This document shows, piece by piece, positions 35,138 to 47,078 of a DNA stretch of 64,000 nucleotides. The DNA comes from Bursaphelenchus xylophilus (Eukaryota > Nematoda > Chromadorea > Rhabditida > Aphelenchoididae), in contig CAJFCV020000004.1 of the NCBI GenBank assembly GCA_904066235.2, forward strand, positions 8,680,001-8,744,000, in the 5' to 3' direction. The position numbers were made by a program, and so were the translations under genes. Below the pieces are notes generated by a model. It was not told the origin of the DNA, ran no database searches, and worked only from the letters and a program-made list of their open reading frames with translations. Position 1 is the first letter of the stretch; the number at the start of each line of letters is the position of its first letter.

Positions 35138-36984
35138 TTACCACTCTTCTCTGACATTGCCATCAACAACAAGCTTCGAATACATGTGCGGTGGGAGATG
35201 GGAGAGGAAATAGTCGTATTTTATTTGAGTCATCTTCTGCGTTTGCTTGCAGGAACAGAAGATCAACTAAATCACAGTAAATTGACCGTACACATTAACG
35301 ATCAAGAGATTGTTTACATGCCAATCTCTAATTCGTATTATCATCAAAACTTACGCTGTTATCAGAAGTCTCAATGAAGAAGCAGGTTTGGAAGTACTTC
35401 CGATACTTCATCAACATGGCGTGTCGATGTCTTTCTGCTTCCAGCTGGAATAAAGGTTAAATAAAAATTTTGCTTACGATTAGTAAAATAAAAGTCATCT
35501 TTTTGGCGATTTGCTTTGTTAAAGCCCAGAACTCACCATTTTATCCAGCTCATTATGCCTCGAATACGTATTCAAGACAACTGCACATTCTTTGTTCATA
35601 TGCTTTCTTAATTCCTTCACAAAGTCCGAAGTTGTAAAGATATCCACCGGTGAGATGAAAAGATGCAGATCATCAAAATAAGAGGTGTCAATGAACGCAA
35701 AGTCAAATTTTTCTTCTGCAAAATTATAAAAAAAGTGTTGAAAGCGCCAAAAAAATAAAATTTACCGTCAGTACTGCGATTGACAACATAGTCAAACCCA
35801 TCGCCTTCGATGACTGTGTGATCCGAATTTCCGGGAACTCCAAACCATTTCTGGGCAATGTGAATTATCATCGGCTCCAGTTCAATCGAGGTGATTTTGT
35901 ACTGGAAAAGCATTCGAAGTCAGATGGCTGTTTTCAGGCGGTATTTGACCTGGCAGTGGCCGTTGGACTTACCCCCAAATGCTCTAGGAAAGCTCCACTA
36001 GTCCCTGAGCCAAGCCCGATTTGAAGGGCGTTTTTACCAGTGACATTGAACATAAATGGCCCTTGAAGTGCTAAACGGGTATATTGGGCCCAAAGTATGT
36101 CTTGTTCAAGTCGCCCTGTGCCTGAAAACACAAATTTTTGTCAGAAATCTTGTATCTTATAGTCATCATATTATAGTCGCAATTTTTTCAAATTGTCTTT
36201 ACTTACTGGTAACATATCCAGCACCAAGGATTGTGTGTTGCTGAGGTTCTTGTTGCAGTCTTCGAAGGATTTTACTAAACATTTCAGGCATCAATTTTTA
36301 AACATGCCTTACTCATGTGGCAAATGCAAATCAGTAATGTAATAACAATGGTCTTGATGTCTTCGGCAGAGAATTTCTTTCAGTTCCACATTTCCTTTTG
36401 GGGTCAACATCACATCGCTGAATGGGCGATCCTCTGGCTTGGCAGTGTACCAGTCAGCTCGGTTGTGAAGTTCGTAGTGTAGATAGCAAATTGTTCCGAA
36501 GAAAATTAACTGCAAATGGGAACATAGAAAGGTTATAAGCCCACAACGAATTGTTTTTATATAATAGTATTTGAAAAAACTTTATTGTCGTCAGAGAGGC
36601 TGATCTTCTTCGCTGACGTTGGCAATCAAGCCGAGCCGAGCTATTTTTACGGCCATACTGGCCCAATTTCGACCGCTGTACTGGAAACTGTGGTCAGTAA
36701 TTCATAACCATGTTCCATTTTTATCCTATTTTATCTTCAAACGGGGCATGGCAGCCAGGACTCACCAAGACGATGGCTAGAATGATCTTTCCCTTTTCCT
36801 CCCAAAAAAGATCCGTTTGCCATCGCGGAACCTTCTTATCCTTCACAGTCTTGTACATGCTGAAGAGTCGTACTACCCAGATAAAATATAAATATACTAA
36901 TATGGCCTAAAAGATGAAGAGAGTTATCGGCCTGAACAGATCAGAACCCAATCCAAGTCATGGCCGAAAAACGTGGATTGTCAT
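35138..36984 (-). CDS. Membrane-anchored SAM-methyltransferase/spermidine-synthase-fold protein
   Basis: The catalytic part has the class I methyltransferase fold of the spermidine synthase type: IGLGSGTSGAFLEHLG (SAM-binding loop), then SIELEP (acidic end of strand 2), then EGDGFDYV and FDFAFIDTSYFDD. Nine well-supported exons join in phase: 36906-36766, 36509-36313, 36274-36207, 36121-35973, 35901-35766, 35715-35537, 35444-35355 and 35266-35138, preceded by a possible short first exon 36984-36973 (M-T-I-H). A hydrophobic segment arises across the 36766/36509 junction (IILAIVLLIFFGTICYL), and another lies at the start of the 36906 exon, so the protein is probably membrane-bound. The true start is uncertain: ATG 36984 or the in-exon ATG at 36858. 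Substrate unknown. The active-site residues of true spermidine synthases cannot be confirmed. Confidence 0.75.
36591..36680 (-). other. Possible alternative terminal exon
   Basis: Inside the large intron of the methyltransferase gene, a good acceptor (TTTCCAG) is followed by 29 sense codons in the same phase, a TGA at 36593-36591, and AATAAA at 36586-36581, five bases further on. If used after the 36906-36766 exon it would give a short membrane protein without the catalytic domain. It may equally be chance. Confidence 0.35.
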
Positions 36985-39900
36985 GGCTGTTGCGGTCGTT
37001 GTTTGTCCAGTTGCTTTCGTTATTCTGGCAGTGGTTATTTCATGACGTTTTTTCTTGCAATGACGGATTAAATGACCTACAATACATGTTAGAAACATTC
37101 TTCCACATGACTCTGTCTAATCAAATTCCTATCCGTCGTATGTTTCGTCCTTCGATTACAGCTATTTATATCTTCGTCTGACGCGGACTCCGGCAACATT
37201 CTCCTCCCCGTTTCTCTCCTTGGTGTCGTCCCATTGTGACTCCAGTGCACTCAGCTTGAAACCAGAACAGACAAATGTCCCATCTCATTTACAGCGATGG
37301 CCCGAAAACGGAGGGAATCTTTCCCCCGACCCGAAATGAAGCCATCTATTTTGGAGCGCCCTCTTTGGAAATAAATGGCCTTCGAACGATGCGCTTTTTT
37401 GGGGCGTATTTAGTCGTCGATTCAGCGGGCACGCGGCCGACGGTCTGTGCGGCCCGACATGCATATTATATGTACATGGTGGCTTATGGGACAATTGGTC
37501 TTTCGGTCGGATTTTGCGGGTAGTTGTCGACGAAGGAATGGTTTATTCATTTATGTGTACCGCGGGTTCACATAAAAGGCGGTGGTCCAAGCACGGGAGT
37601 TTTATGGGTCATAGTCAATGAAAGAAATGGGTATTCTGAATGGGGCTACGACAAGAAGAGCCGTATTTTTCGACCTCTAATGGTCCTAATTTTGCAAGGC
37701 TGTGCTCAACGGAAGATGAATATTTTTTCTATTTTTTATGGTACAATTATTAAATAGGGCTTTTCCAAGAATTTATAATTTCCCTTTGAAAGTCCATTCT
37801 GTTCTATGAGAGTTCAACGTACCCCATTCTTTATGGGTCATTGCGTATTCTCATTGTTTTTAGGACTTCTCGAAACAGCGGTCGACATAATAAAGGCATA
37901 ATTCGCTTTTTCGAATCGTTATTTTGACACGAGAAGTTGTCGAAGTTGCGACGGTCAGAATTTATCCTAATTGGGCTCATGTATTCTGTATAGCCTGTAC
38001 TTTGAATGCTGAAAGTCTTAGCCCAAGTTTTGCAGTGGCAAGCGAGATATTCAACAGTATTTGCAGAGTACGGAGAATAGAGAGAGCGGCCAGAGAAAGG
38101 TATTTTCTGGCTGTATCTATGAATTCAGCGTGAAATTTTTTTTGTGAAAATCTGGCTGACCACACTACAAAAAATTTTCATTTTCCTTGTTTTAAATCTA
38201 ATAGGCTTTCTTTATTTTTTTGACATGAAAATCTCGGTTGTTTCTGCAAAACGAGAGCTTAAAATTACGGTGTTGCTTATCAAAAAATACTGTGCCAAAG
38301 ATGATCTTGATCCAAAGATCATCACTCTGAGCTCTTTCCTTTCGAACTTGCTGATCCTAAATCCCAAAAGATTAATTTTTAAACCAATTATTATCCAATA
38401 ACCCCTCCAATTTCTTCTTCCAAAATTTCGGCCGTTTTTGCCCTGAGGCACCATTCGCTCCTAATTACTTTTCATTTTGCAGTCAACAATTTTTCCATAA
38501 GCCCAAAAATGGGGCGGCACGTGACCCATGGGGGAAAGCAGCTTTTCTGTCATAGCAACTCCTTTTCTGATACAAATCCCCGCTTTCGGTCAAATGTTTT
38601 ACTCTCTGGGGTCGCGGCCGTGAGTGAATTTTTTTTCAGTTCCTCTGGGCGGAAAAAACAAATTTTCAGTTCGCAGAAAAACATTTTTTTGGGGATTTTT
38701 AGCGCCTTGATTTTGAAGTGAGTTTAGAGGGGAAGTGCCTGAGGTGTCCAGGTCAGAAGTTGACCAATTTTTTTTTGAGATTTTACAAATACGATAGTAA
38801 ATCGGCATTCTCCTTCGAATGTAAGCAATAAGATTTTTCCGGAAAACCATTTTTTAACTCGCGAATTTAAAAAAAAAACGGTCAAAACGATTTTACTTTA
38901 CCACTCTCCGCATTTGACACACTCTTTCGCCAAAAATTCAGACTTTATGCGAAATTTCATTCGTTTTATCAAAAAAGTGGCTGTTTTGGCCAAGTTTTGG
39001 CATGCGTTCCGTCAAATTATTTTTTCAAATCTCATTTCTTATCTCTTCAACAAATCTTATTTTGATGGCCAAAATAACATCCTTCAGAGCTCTCAAACTC
39101 GGCTCTATTATAGAGTGTGTTTATTTGTCTTGCTATTGAACGGGGAAAATAAGAAATCGGTTTGAGAATGAAGTAACTTGCGGTCTAATTTTTTGGATTA
39201 CTTTAAAAAAATTAACAAATTTTAGCGACGGAAGTGTTCGAGATATGACGGATCTCAATGAAAAACGGCAAAAATTAAGCGGGTTACTTTCTATGGAACA
39301 TGAATCATTTTTATCTCGCGATATGCTGCCTTTATAATCAAATAATCAAACCTTCAATAAAAAAAATCCTGACTCCAATTTTTTTAAACCTTTTGGCCCC
39401 ATCGCTCATTTGATTTATTTGCTCCGATCAATCTGAATGCGTTCTAATTTGATCCATCCTTTGTTTTGGTTTGATCTTTTCTCTCACCTCTCTCCCAAAC
39501 TCAAAGCTATAGTCATTTGACGTCATTTTTTGTTTATCCATCGTCCATATCATCCCATTTTGTGCGTATAATGTGATTCCCAACAGGTGAAAATCCCGCT
39601 TATCCCAATAAAAATGGGGATCCCGTGTCCCATAAGTCGGAGATATTTCCAGTTCAAGGCCCCTGAAGGTCGTTCTTTCAAATCATATTTTTGTTTTTTT
39701 TAGTTTGAAAAGGACTCCAAGGTTCTTTTGATTTTATTCCCTCTCCCACGCTGTTCCAAACCCTCCGGGTTTTGGTGCATTTAACCTTTTCCGCTGGTTT
39801 TTATGGACGTCGTTTTGAGACATTGCACCGGGTTTATGGGGCAGATACTTTTTATCGATCTAAAGGGCAGTTTCCAGTCTGGGAGTAGGCTTGAATTTGA

Positions 39901-41959
39901 GGAAATTTACATTAAAAGTAGAAGTAACATATCGAGGAATGTGTTTGTTATTTTGAAAAAGGTTATTTTGTAGGGTGTTCTTATCAATTTGACGTGTTAA
40001 AATCAAAAATACTAGAGAATAAAACGTTTGATTTTGGTTTTGAAGTGTCAAGAAAAGTTTGATAAACTTTGGTAGACGTTATGACACGAAGGTAGTGGTG
40101 TTTTTGCGGTCGAAAAAGTGCGTTGTTGATATGGGATAGATAAAAAAATTGTTTTTTTTAGTAAAATTATATCCTTCTCCGAGAGAAAAATGGATCTCAT
40201 ACTCATTACGATGATTTTTTCGAGTTTTGACAACTTTCGTTACAAAAAACATAACCGCAACCTCCTTGAAACGGGCAATTCGCCAAAAAAGAGGCGAAAA
40301 AGCTTTTTTGTCGGAGAAGAAATGGGGAATTTTTAGGGCGAGAGAGTACGTTTTTGCGCGTCTTTTATCTGACTTCTCTGTGAAATCAAGACGAAGTGTA
40401 AAAAACCGATAGCGAAGTGTCTATTCCGATCACCGGATGCTTTTTTTGGCTCAAAGGAAAAATATGTATATTTCAGCAATTTAAAAAAATTTATTAGCTT
40501 TTTTTTACAGTTTTGCCCAATCTCTCCAAACAACTGCAAAATTCGTGGCTTGCACGCCATCCGGAATAACACTTTTTTTCTCGGCGCATATCGAATTCAA
40601 GCTGTTTGTTTTGTCCTTGTCATGTTTTTAAACAAGAATTCTCCCCGCCGAAAGCAATCAGGTATTCGCTTTTTTATTGGGCATCCAGCAAAGCCATTTT
40701 TAGCGTTTTTACGAGCCTAACCGTGCTTCGGAAAAGTGTGCGTTCCAAGAGCGAAAAATTCGGGAAGTTGGAGAGGTAAAACTTGGTTTTTTACTTGGAA
40801 AGTCATCAAAGAATTTAATGAAAATTGACACAAGTTAAGATAAATTTTTGTAACACAAGACAGCACTTTACTTCCCATAAAAAAACTGGGATTTTTAGAG
40901 CGAAATTTGGTTAAGTTTATCGTTGAAAAATCATCGCCTTTTTCTTTGCATAGGGCAATGTTTGATACCCTTTTTAACAAAATTTCCCACCTCCCTATGG
41001 GTACTTTGTCTTTGAAATGGCTCGCTGATACCTTTAGCCCAGACCTCACTGAACGTTTTTTGATTTCCGATTTTATGTGAAAAGTTCCAAGGTTGTTGTT
41101 TACCTTCTCAGATTACCGGAAAATGCGTCACCAACGCATTTCCAAAGCCGCGTTTCTTTTCCGGGATGCCAAACAAGAATGGGAATATCCGTTTGTTTTT
41201 CGAAGGATACATCAGCTGATGATGATCTCGGGTTTCTTCGTGGCATCGTATATGGGTTTGTAGAGGCAATTTTATGCTAATCTTTGGGGGGACATTGCAT
41301 TTTCGAGATTAAAAAAAAGATTTCTAAATTTTTGTGCTAGGAATTTTCCATATTTTATTTTTTTTTTCTCTTACCGTCTCTCCTTAATTTCTATAGTTTC
41401 TCGCGGTTCAAAGATCATGGACTATCTCAACTGTCCTTGTAATACACAACATAAAATTTTGAATAGTTGATATTCAGTATAGGTCCATCATTCTTACCAA
41501 ATTTGAAACAATTTGAAAAAAAACTAAAGGGTTGTTTTTGTAGCCATCTCTTGTAAGTCGCTTTAACCCCCAAATCTCCTCATTTTACACTGTTCCTTAC
41601 CGATTTCCCACTAAAATCTCTCATCCATTTCCCCATCTCCCTCTCTTCTCACCCACAACTCATTAGCATATTCGAATATAATCCGATCATTGCATGTTTG
41701 GGGATAAAATGGGAAAGGAAAACAATTCTTAATTGTGTCTTCCCTCACACTCTTGACCGCCTTTTGTTTACGTTGCGGCTTTCAACCCAGGTCCCTTCTT
41801 CGTTTCGGTGCTTTTACCTCTACCTTGGCAACCACACCTTTTCTCGTTCCCAAAAAAACACCCAAAATTTTTAGAGTTTTTTTTGGACTTCGGGACGTTA
41901 GATTTTGGCTTGGTAATTTATGGGGGTTATGTTTCTAGCCAAGGTGCAGGGTGTCTGTA

Positions 41960-42117
41960 TATCAGTCTGTCGGAAAAATAACGGCGGATTGTCGCATCAA
42001 ACTGTCTCGCCTCGCCGCTGTCGCGCACCAAATCCCAAGCCGCGGCTTGCTGTCGCAAAGCGATGATGGGCGATTCCGAGGCGCGATGATCCGCCGTTTT
42101 TTCCCGACAGACCGATA
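41960..42117. mobile_element. 158-bp palindromic MITE
   Basis: Left end ATATCAGTCTGTCGG and right end CCGACAGACCGATAT are inverted repeats. Similarity extends inward over AAAAATAACGGCGGAT and its complement. The centre is GC-rich (CCGCGGCTTGCTGTCGC) against an AT-rich background. No second copy is present in the window, and the target-site duplication is unclear. Confidence 0.65.
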
Positions 42118-42275
42118 TTTTACAGCTAACAGTTAGCTGGAACTTGAAAGCATCTGTAAAGCCTGTCTAATGGTTCTTTGCAAGTTGCAGCGCTTTAACA
42201 AGGTAAATGCGGCGCCTCAATTTTCTTCAAAGCTTGCGCAAATGCTGATCCTAACCTAGGCTATGTAATCATGAA

Positions 42276-42295
42276 AATTTTAGCTCGTGCTTTGC
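42276..42295 (+). repeat. Copy of dispersed motif
   Basis: AATTTTAGCTCGTGCTTTGC is followed by GCCGAGATGTTCAATGAT, the same order as in the copy at 58027. Confidence 0.45.
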
Positions 42296-43355
42296 ATATA
42301 CAGCCGAGATGTTCAATGATGATTTTTTCGTGGAAAGCGCGGCTTCTCAGATCGATTTTAGGGCCGAAATTCTCAAAAAAATGAGAAAAGTTTGGCATAC
42401 TTTTTACATACAAAATATTTAGGTTGTTTTCCAAATTCTTCCCAATTTTCATGAAAATCCAAGCGTAATGCTTCGTGCATCCTGTAAGAATTTCAATGGC
42501 TTTTTTTGGCCTATTCATTGTCAGATGGCTTTGAAAAACTTTGAAAAACATGTTAGCGTTGCACGGCATTTTGAACTTTTGGGACATAGGTCCCCATTTT
42601 TTCTATTTTTTTTAAATGGACTTCTTTTTAAAAATTCTTATTAAAATTTGTAATCTGATACTTCTTTTAACCATTGTCAATTACAATTTTTATACTCTTA
42701 TTTTCCTATCCTTTTACTACCATTCTAGTCAGTTAGATCACTTTGATTATTGTAAAAAGTTCCTTTCCGATTACTTGTGTTCAAATTCGGAATTTTAATT
42801 AAACCGTTCCCCTCTCTGAGCTCGAACGTTCGGTTTGATCAAAACAAAATTTTCATCTGTCAAGGTGACGAGATTTGTTTTTTTTGCTTCTAAAATTATC
42901 TTGACCTTATGACACACCGGTCAGTCAAGGGGAAAATCAGCCCTACGTTTTTCGAGATATTTCTTTGGGATTTTTTCTATTACATTTATTTACAGGAAAA
43001 GAATGTGAGCATTTACGACGTTCAGATTTTCTTTAATTTTTGTACACATTGACAGCTTCTTGCCAGTTTTACGCCGAAAAAAATGAAAATCCCGAGCAAG
43101 TAAAAACTTTTATGGAATAAAAATTATTTTAATGATTTGCGACCTATTTGCGTGCGCAAAATTTTTGAGAAATTTTCACTCGCGCTTTGCAGAAATTTCC
43201 GATTTTTTATGACAAAAAGATTAAATTTTTCAAAAAAAATATGCGATTTTAGACGATTATTTTTTTATTTCATTACGCGTTTTGTACCCGATTTTTTTCA
43301 CGAGGGAAACAATCGTGACAATATCATTCATTAACTATACCAAAAATCAAATCCA

Positions 43356-43364
43356 TTTTTTCAG
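43356..43364 (+). promoter_or_regulatory. Probable spliced-leader trans-splice acceptor
   Basis: A T tract ending TTTTTTCAG lies six bases before the ATG at 43371. A consensus acceptor this close to the start codon, with no upstream coding exon, is the usual arrangement for SL1 trans-splicing in nematodes. Confidence 0.55.
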
Positions 43365-43370
43365 CTCAAA

Positions 43371-43972
43371 ATGACATCAAGGTTACCTCTGATCAGTTTG
43401 GCGTTGTTCGCCGCGTTCCTCGGATCTCAGGCCGAAGTTGATCTGGATTTGAGTCTCCGGGACAGCACACCCATTTGTGTCGGAAAGATTTGCGACAGCT
43501 CTTCGGCGTTCCATTATTACACTTGCTGTGGAACTGTAAGTTACGAAGAAAAAATTTAATTTTTTTAAAGTCGACGCTTCGATACCCGTATTTTGCAATT
43601 TGTTGAGAACTTTCATTATTTACAAATTCCGAAAAATTTTATTGCTTGTGAACCCAACTTAAATTTTTTTATCAGACCTCAACTACAACCCCAAATTTTG
43701 GAATACAATTTTTAGAAATTGAAAATTATATCATAATGAAAATTTTATTCGAATCGTCCTTCAAAAATATCTTTTTGCGGCAAAATTCGCATATGACGTC
43801 ATTGTGCATATCCTTTCCCAAAAAAATCTCATTTTTATTCCTCCAGATCGCCAACGAATGTTGCTTCCGACTCCAAAGCTGGGTTATCATCACTCTGATC
43901 GTTTGTGGAATCCTCTTCGTGGCCAGTCTTGTCATCGGGCTCGTCAAATGTATCTGCTGCTGCGATCGCTGA
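43371..43972 (+). CDS. Cys-rich single-pass membrane microprotein
   Basis: Two exons, 43371-43535 and 43847-43972, join in phase 0 to give 96 residues. A signal peptide (cleavage probably after GSQA) is followed by a short ectodomain with five or more cysteines (CVGKICDS, then YYTCCGT, then NECCF). One membrane helix follows (WVIITLIVCGILFVASLVIGLV), then a cytoplasmic KCICCCDR tail that could be palmitoylated. The pattern resembles small Shisa-like or CYSTM-like membrane adaptors, but I cannot assign a family. Both intron borders are consensus, and the acceptor before the ATG supports a real, trans-spliced gene. Function unknown. Confidence 0.75.
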
Positions 43973-44380
43973 ACAAAAAAGAATGCCTCATCCGTCTATG
44001 TAAATACCGGGCCCTCAAGCTTACTAACGATATATATACAAGTTTAATTTTATAGCTAGCTGCATTTTCTAGACATTAGTATAAATTTTTTCAAGGATTC
44101 TTTGTCTACTGCCAATATATCGACGCCTTTTTTTGCAGTAAAATATTTTTTATCGTTTTAATAAACTTTTCTATGCATTCATTTAGCAAACCACTTTATT
44201 CCCGATAATTTTTAGCCATTTCAAGATCAACAAATTCCAAATAATTGAAGAAATCAACCAAAATTCATCCAAGGACCTAGTGTAATATAAAATTTATAAA
44301 ATACTCTCGCTAAAACACAATTCTCATACAAGCTAAGGTGTTAATTTGGGCATAAGAGAAATATGCCACAAGGAACCGAA

Positions 44381-46044
44381 TTATTCATTGGAATTGATCA
44401 TCTGAGCGAGTATTGGCATCTGATCTTGGATCGGCTTTCCATCTGATTCTTGGGGATCATTTGTCGGCTCGGGCCTGGGCTAAACAATGCAAAACGTCAT
44501 ATAACATCATATTTAATATAACCATACAGCTATGATCTATCCTATCCCCTAAACTCAAAAAAAAGACATTAGTTATATTACACTAGGTATGCAAATAAAA
44601 ATTTGATGATTTTTGCAAAAAAACTTGCTTCCTCATGTTCGATACGAGCTTCCAATGCACGCTGGAACCATTATGCATCAAGATAAAGTCACACAAATCC
44701 ATCAATTTTTCTAAAATCCAACAAAAAAATAAAATTTTACCTCACTTCCCTCCGGAGTCGCCAACTGATGATTAAACACCTGTAACTGTTGCGCAATCGC
44801 GCTCTCATGCAACATCTGCTGAGAAAATGGATGGAGAAACGGGTTCATTTCTCTTCTGATTTCTGGGACAAAGTTGCGACGCGGAACAAAACTTGGAGGA
44901 TCTGGGAAACGAGAGGTACTGGTCGCCATTAAGGCTTGACGTGGGAGGCAGGGGGTCATCTGAAAAGGGTTGTTTATCAATTTTAGCACTTCTAAAGACA
45001 ACAATTTTCTAAAATGGTATGACTTACCTGAAGATCTTGGCGTTTTGGTTGAGAGCCAAGCTCCATTGGTGTTTCTTCATCCAAGGCTCGCTTCCGCGGA
45101 CGTCCTCTGCCTCGTTTCTCTCCCCCTCGAGGCTGCGCATGCTTTCGGGGTTTCAAAAACCTGAAAACGAAATTTTTTTACCAAAAATAACGTAAAATAC
45201 GTATGATCAATCTTTGCACCTCAATAAAATAAGGAAAATCTGATTTTCTTCCAGAAAAACTATCTTCACCATGTACAATATCCAAAATATTCCAAAACTC
45301 ACGTCTTTTGAAGCTTGAGAAGCCGATTGGCCTTGAGCAATGTGTCCAAACCCTCGAGAAAGCTCAATCGGTCTTCTAACGGAACATACTTCACCACACT
45401 GTTTCTAAATTCATTCCACATCACCTCCAGTGGATCCATCTCGCCAAACATGGAAGGTCCAGGGAAATTGTGTGGATTAGCATGGGAAACAGGTGTCACG
45501 GTGTTCAAAACGTGCTGAGGATGCGAGCCCGCACCAGAATGATGTTCATGGGAGGAGTGGCCGAAGGTAGAACTTGGGCAATGGATGAAACTGGTCACAT
45601 CTTTGAAATTGTTGATATTTGCCGATCCATGAAGAGGAGCTTGTGAATAGCTGACTGAAACAGCAACACAGACGTAACTAAGGGCCTAAGAATGAAAAGA
45701 CAAACAAAATCAGCATCATACTTACCGTTCTCTCCAGGTTTTTCACCTTGACCACTCGTGATCTCCAATTCATCGCTGAATTCTCCGCACTTCTTCTGAG
45801 TTTCACTTGTTTTAACACCCTCTGCGGCTGCAGGTCCTTGAACATCAATTTCTTCCGCAACTTCCACCACCTTTTCCTCACTATTCGCACCGTCTTTTTC
45901 ATGAAGATCGCCAGATTGGCCTACCACAACATTCTCGGTCGGAACGGTATCACTTTCCTTTGCAACACCATCGTCCTGTTGAGCGGCAGCCGACAATTGA
46001 TCAACATGATGAGCCGTAGAACCTTCTCCTACATCGTCAGCCAT
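44381..46044 (-). CDS. AT-hook protein with novel conserved domain
   Basis: Six exons join in phase: 46044-45726, 45654-45303, 45160-45028, 44959-44741, 44661-44629 and 44479-44381. They give 384 residues. The acidic N-terminal third is Glu/Val/Gln-rich. The second exon encodes a domain of about 50 residues (SMFGEMDPLEVMWNEFRNSV onward, ending LLKANRLLKLQKT) shared with the gene at 47079. The third exon has KRGRGRPRKRA, a classical AT-hook that binds the minor groove of AT-rich DNA, followed by PMELGSQPKR. The C-terminal part is Met/Gln-rich and probably disordered. The intron after the fifth exon has a GC donor (GAGGAA|GCAAGT); retaining it would add 17 codons and a stop. A chromatin or transcription role is inferred from the AT-hook only. 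The start is the first ATG. A TTTTTCAG acceptor 59 bases upstream would allow trans-splicing. Confidence 0.82.
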
Positions 46045-46231
46045 TTCGAGTAAAAAACAGAAGAATAAATTGACCACGTACTTGAAGGTCGAAAATTCAC
46101 CGACTGAAAAACTTGCAACGCTCAACGTGGCTGCACTTTTTGCCCTAAAAGTCCACGTTGAATTTGAATAATCTTCAAGTAAATTGTGGAAACTCTCGTT
46201 TTCCAAAATTTGCATAATTTAGGTACCAAAT

Positions 46232-46995
46232 TCACGAAAAGTCAAATTTCTCGGAAACTAGCGATTTGCGGGGCGGAAAATGTTGAACAACAACTTTTTC
46301 ACAATCTCCTTTACCTATGCCCCTCTTCTGATTGAATGACTACAAGGTTTCTTCTAAATTATCTTCCTCATGGCGACCAAATTTTGAACATAATTATTTA
46401 CAAAAAGTTACGCAATCACTTACCTCATTCAGCTTGATTATAATTCCAATCTGCGCATTCCGTTGATAGACGGGTTTTCGTACAGAAAACCGCGTGGATA
46501 AGGTCCACCTTAGCATGAACAACAAATTGTCATGGTTAATATACAAATTCCTGTAGAATGGAGAAATCACATTTGCAGACACACTAAATAACAATAATAT
46601 TCACCTGGCAACAATAAACTTTCGGAGAACTTCAGCAAAATGTTGCGATTTGTTCGGCGTCATCACGTCTAGAAAATCAGTCATCTAAAATGGAACACAG
46701 AACTTTTATCCCTCTTTTCCAAGTGGTAGATCAGGTTACGATGAAAATCTGGTGTAGCATCCTTAGTGTTCATAAGTTCTCCGAAGACAATGTTTGAGCA
46801 TACGGTTAATTAGCATGTTAGGATGACAGATTTTTTAGACAACCAAGATGGTGCAAGAAAAAAAATTCTCGACGTTTTTGTTGTTGCAGATGGTTGCCGT
46901 AGTAAAAATAGAGTGTAAATTGTAAAAGGACAATTATTTCTGTTGTAAAATACGCGAATCACCTTTAAAAATGAGTCTTTTCTTGGTTTAGACAT
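46232..46995 (-). CDS. Small predicted protein, family unknown
   Basis: Three exons join in phase, 46684-46605, 46550-46424 and 46339-46232. A possible first exon, 46995-46963 (MSKPRKDSFLK), ends in phase 0 before a GTGATT donor. With it the product is 115 residues, without it 104. Both ATGs directly follow a TTTAG acceptor. The middle exon (NLYINHDNLLFMLRWTLS onward) is non-repetitive and looks like coding sequence. I recognise no domain. It ends 188 bases before the start of the AT-hook gene on the same strand, which would suit an operon. Its 5' end is only 83 bases from the divergent paralogue at 47079. It may also be a truncated copy of a larger gene. Moderate confidence. Confidence 0.45.
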
Positions 46996-47078
46996 CTAAA
47001 CTCAGGCTCTTTAGAACTTGATCGCGTTTTGTATTTTTGACGAAAAACTTTCTGCAAGTTATCGTTATTTTTTTTGGG

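Larger units (their letters stand above)
36985..43355. other. Gene-poor stretch
   Basis: There are 6.4 kb with no exon set that I can join. Open frames are AT-driven and lack ATG starts or domains. Features seen are the palindromic MITE at 41960-42117 and one copy of the dispersed motif at 42276-42295. A region near 37975-38120 shares the pieces GCGAGATATTCAACAG and GAGAGCGGCCAGAG with the repeat at 58027. Confidence 0.5.

Noticed and set aside
40717..41049. 110-codon minus-strand open frame
   Set aside because: GTG start, low-complexity composition and no splice context.
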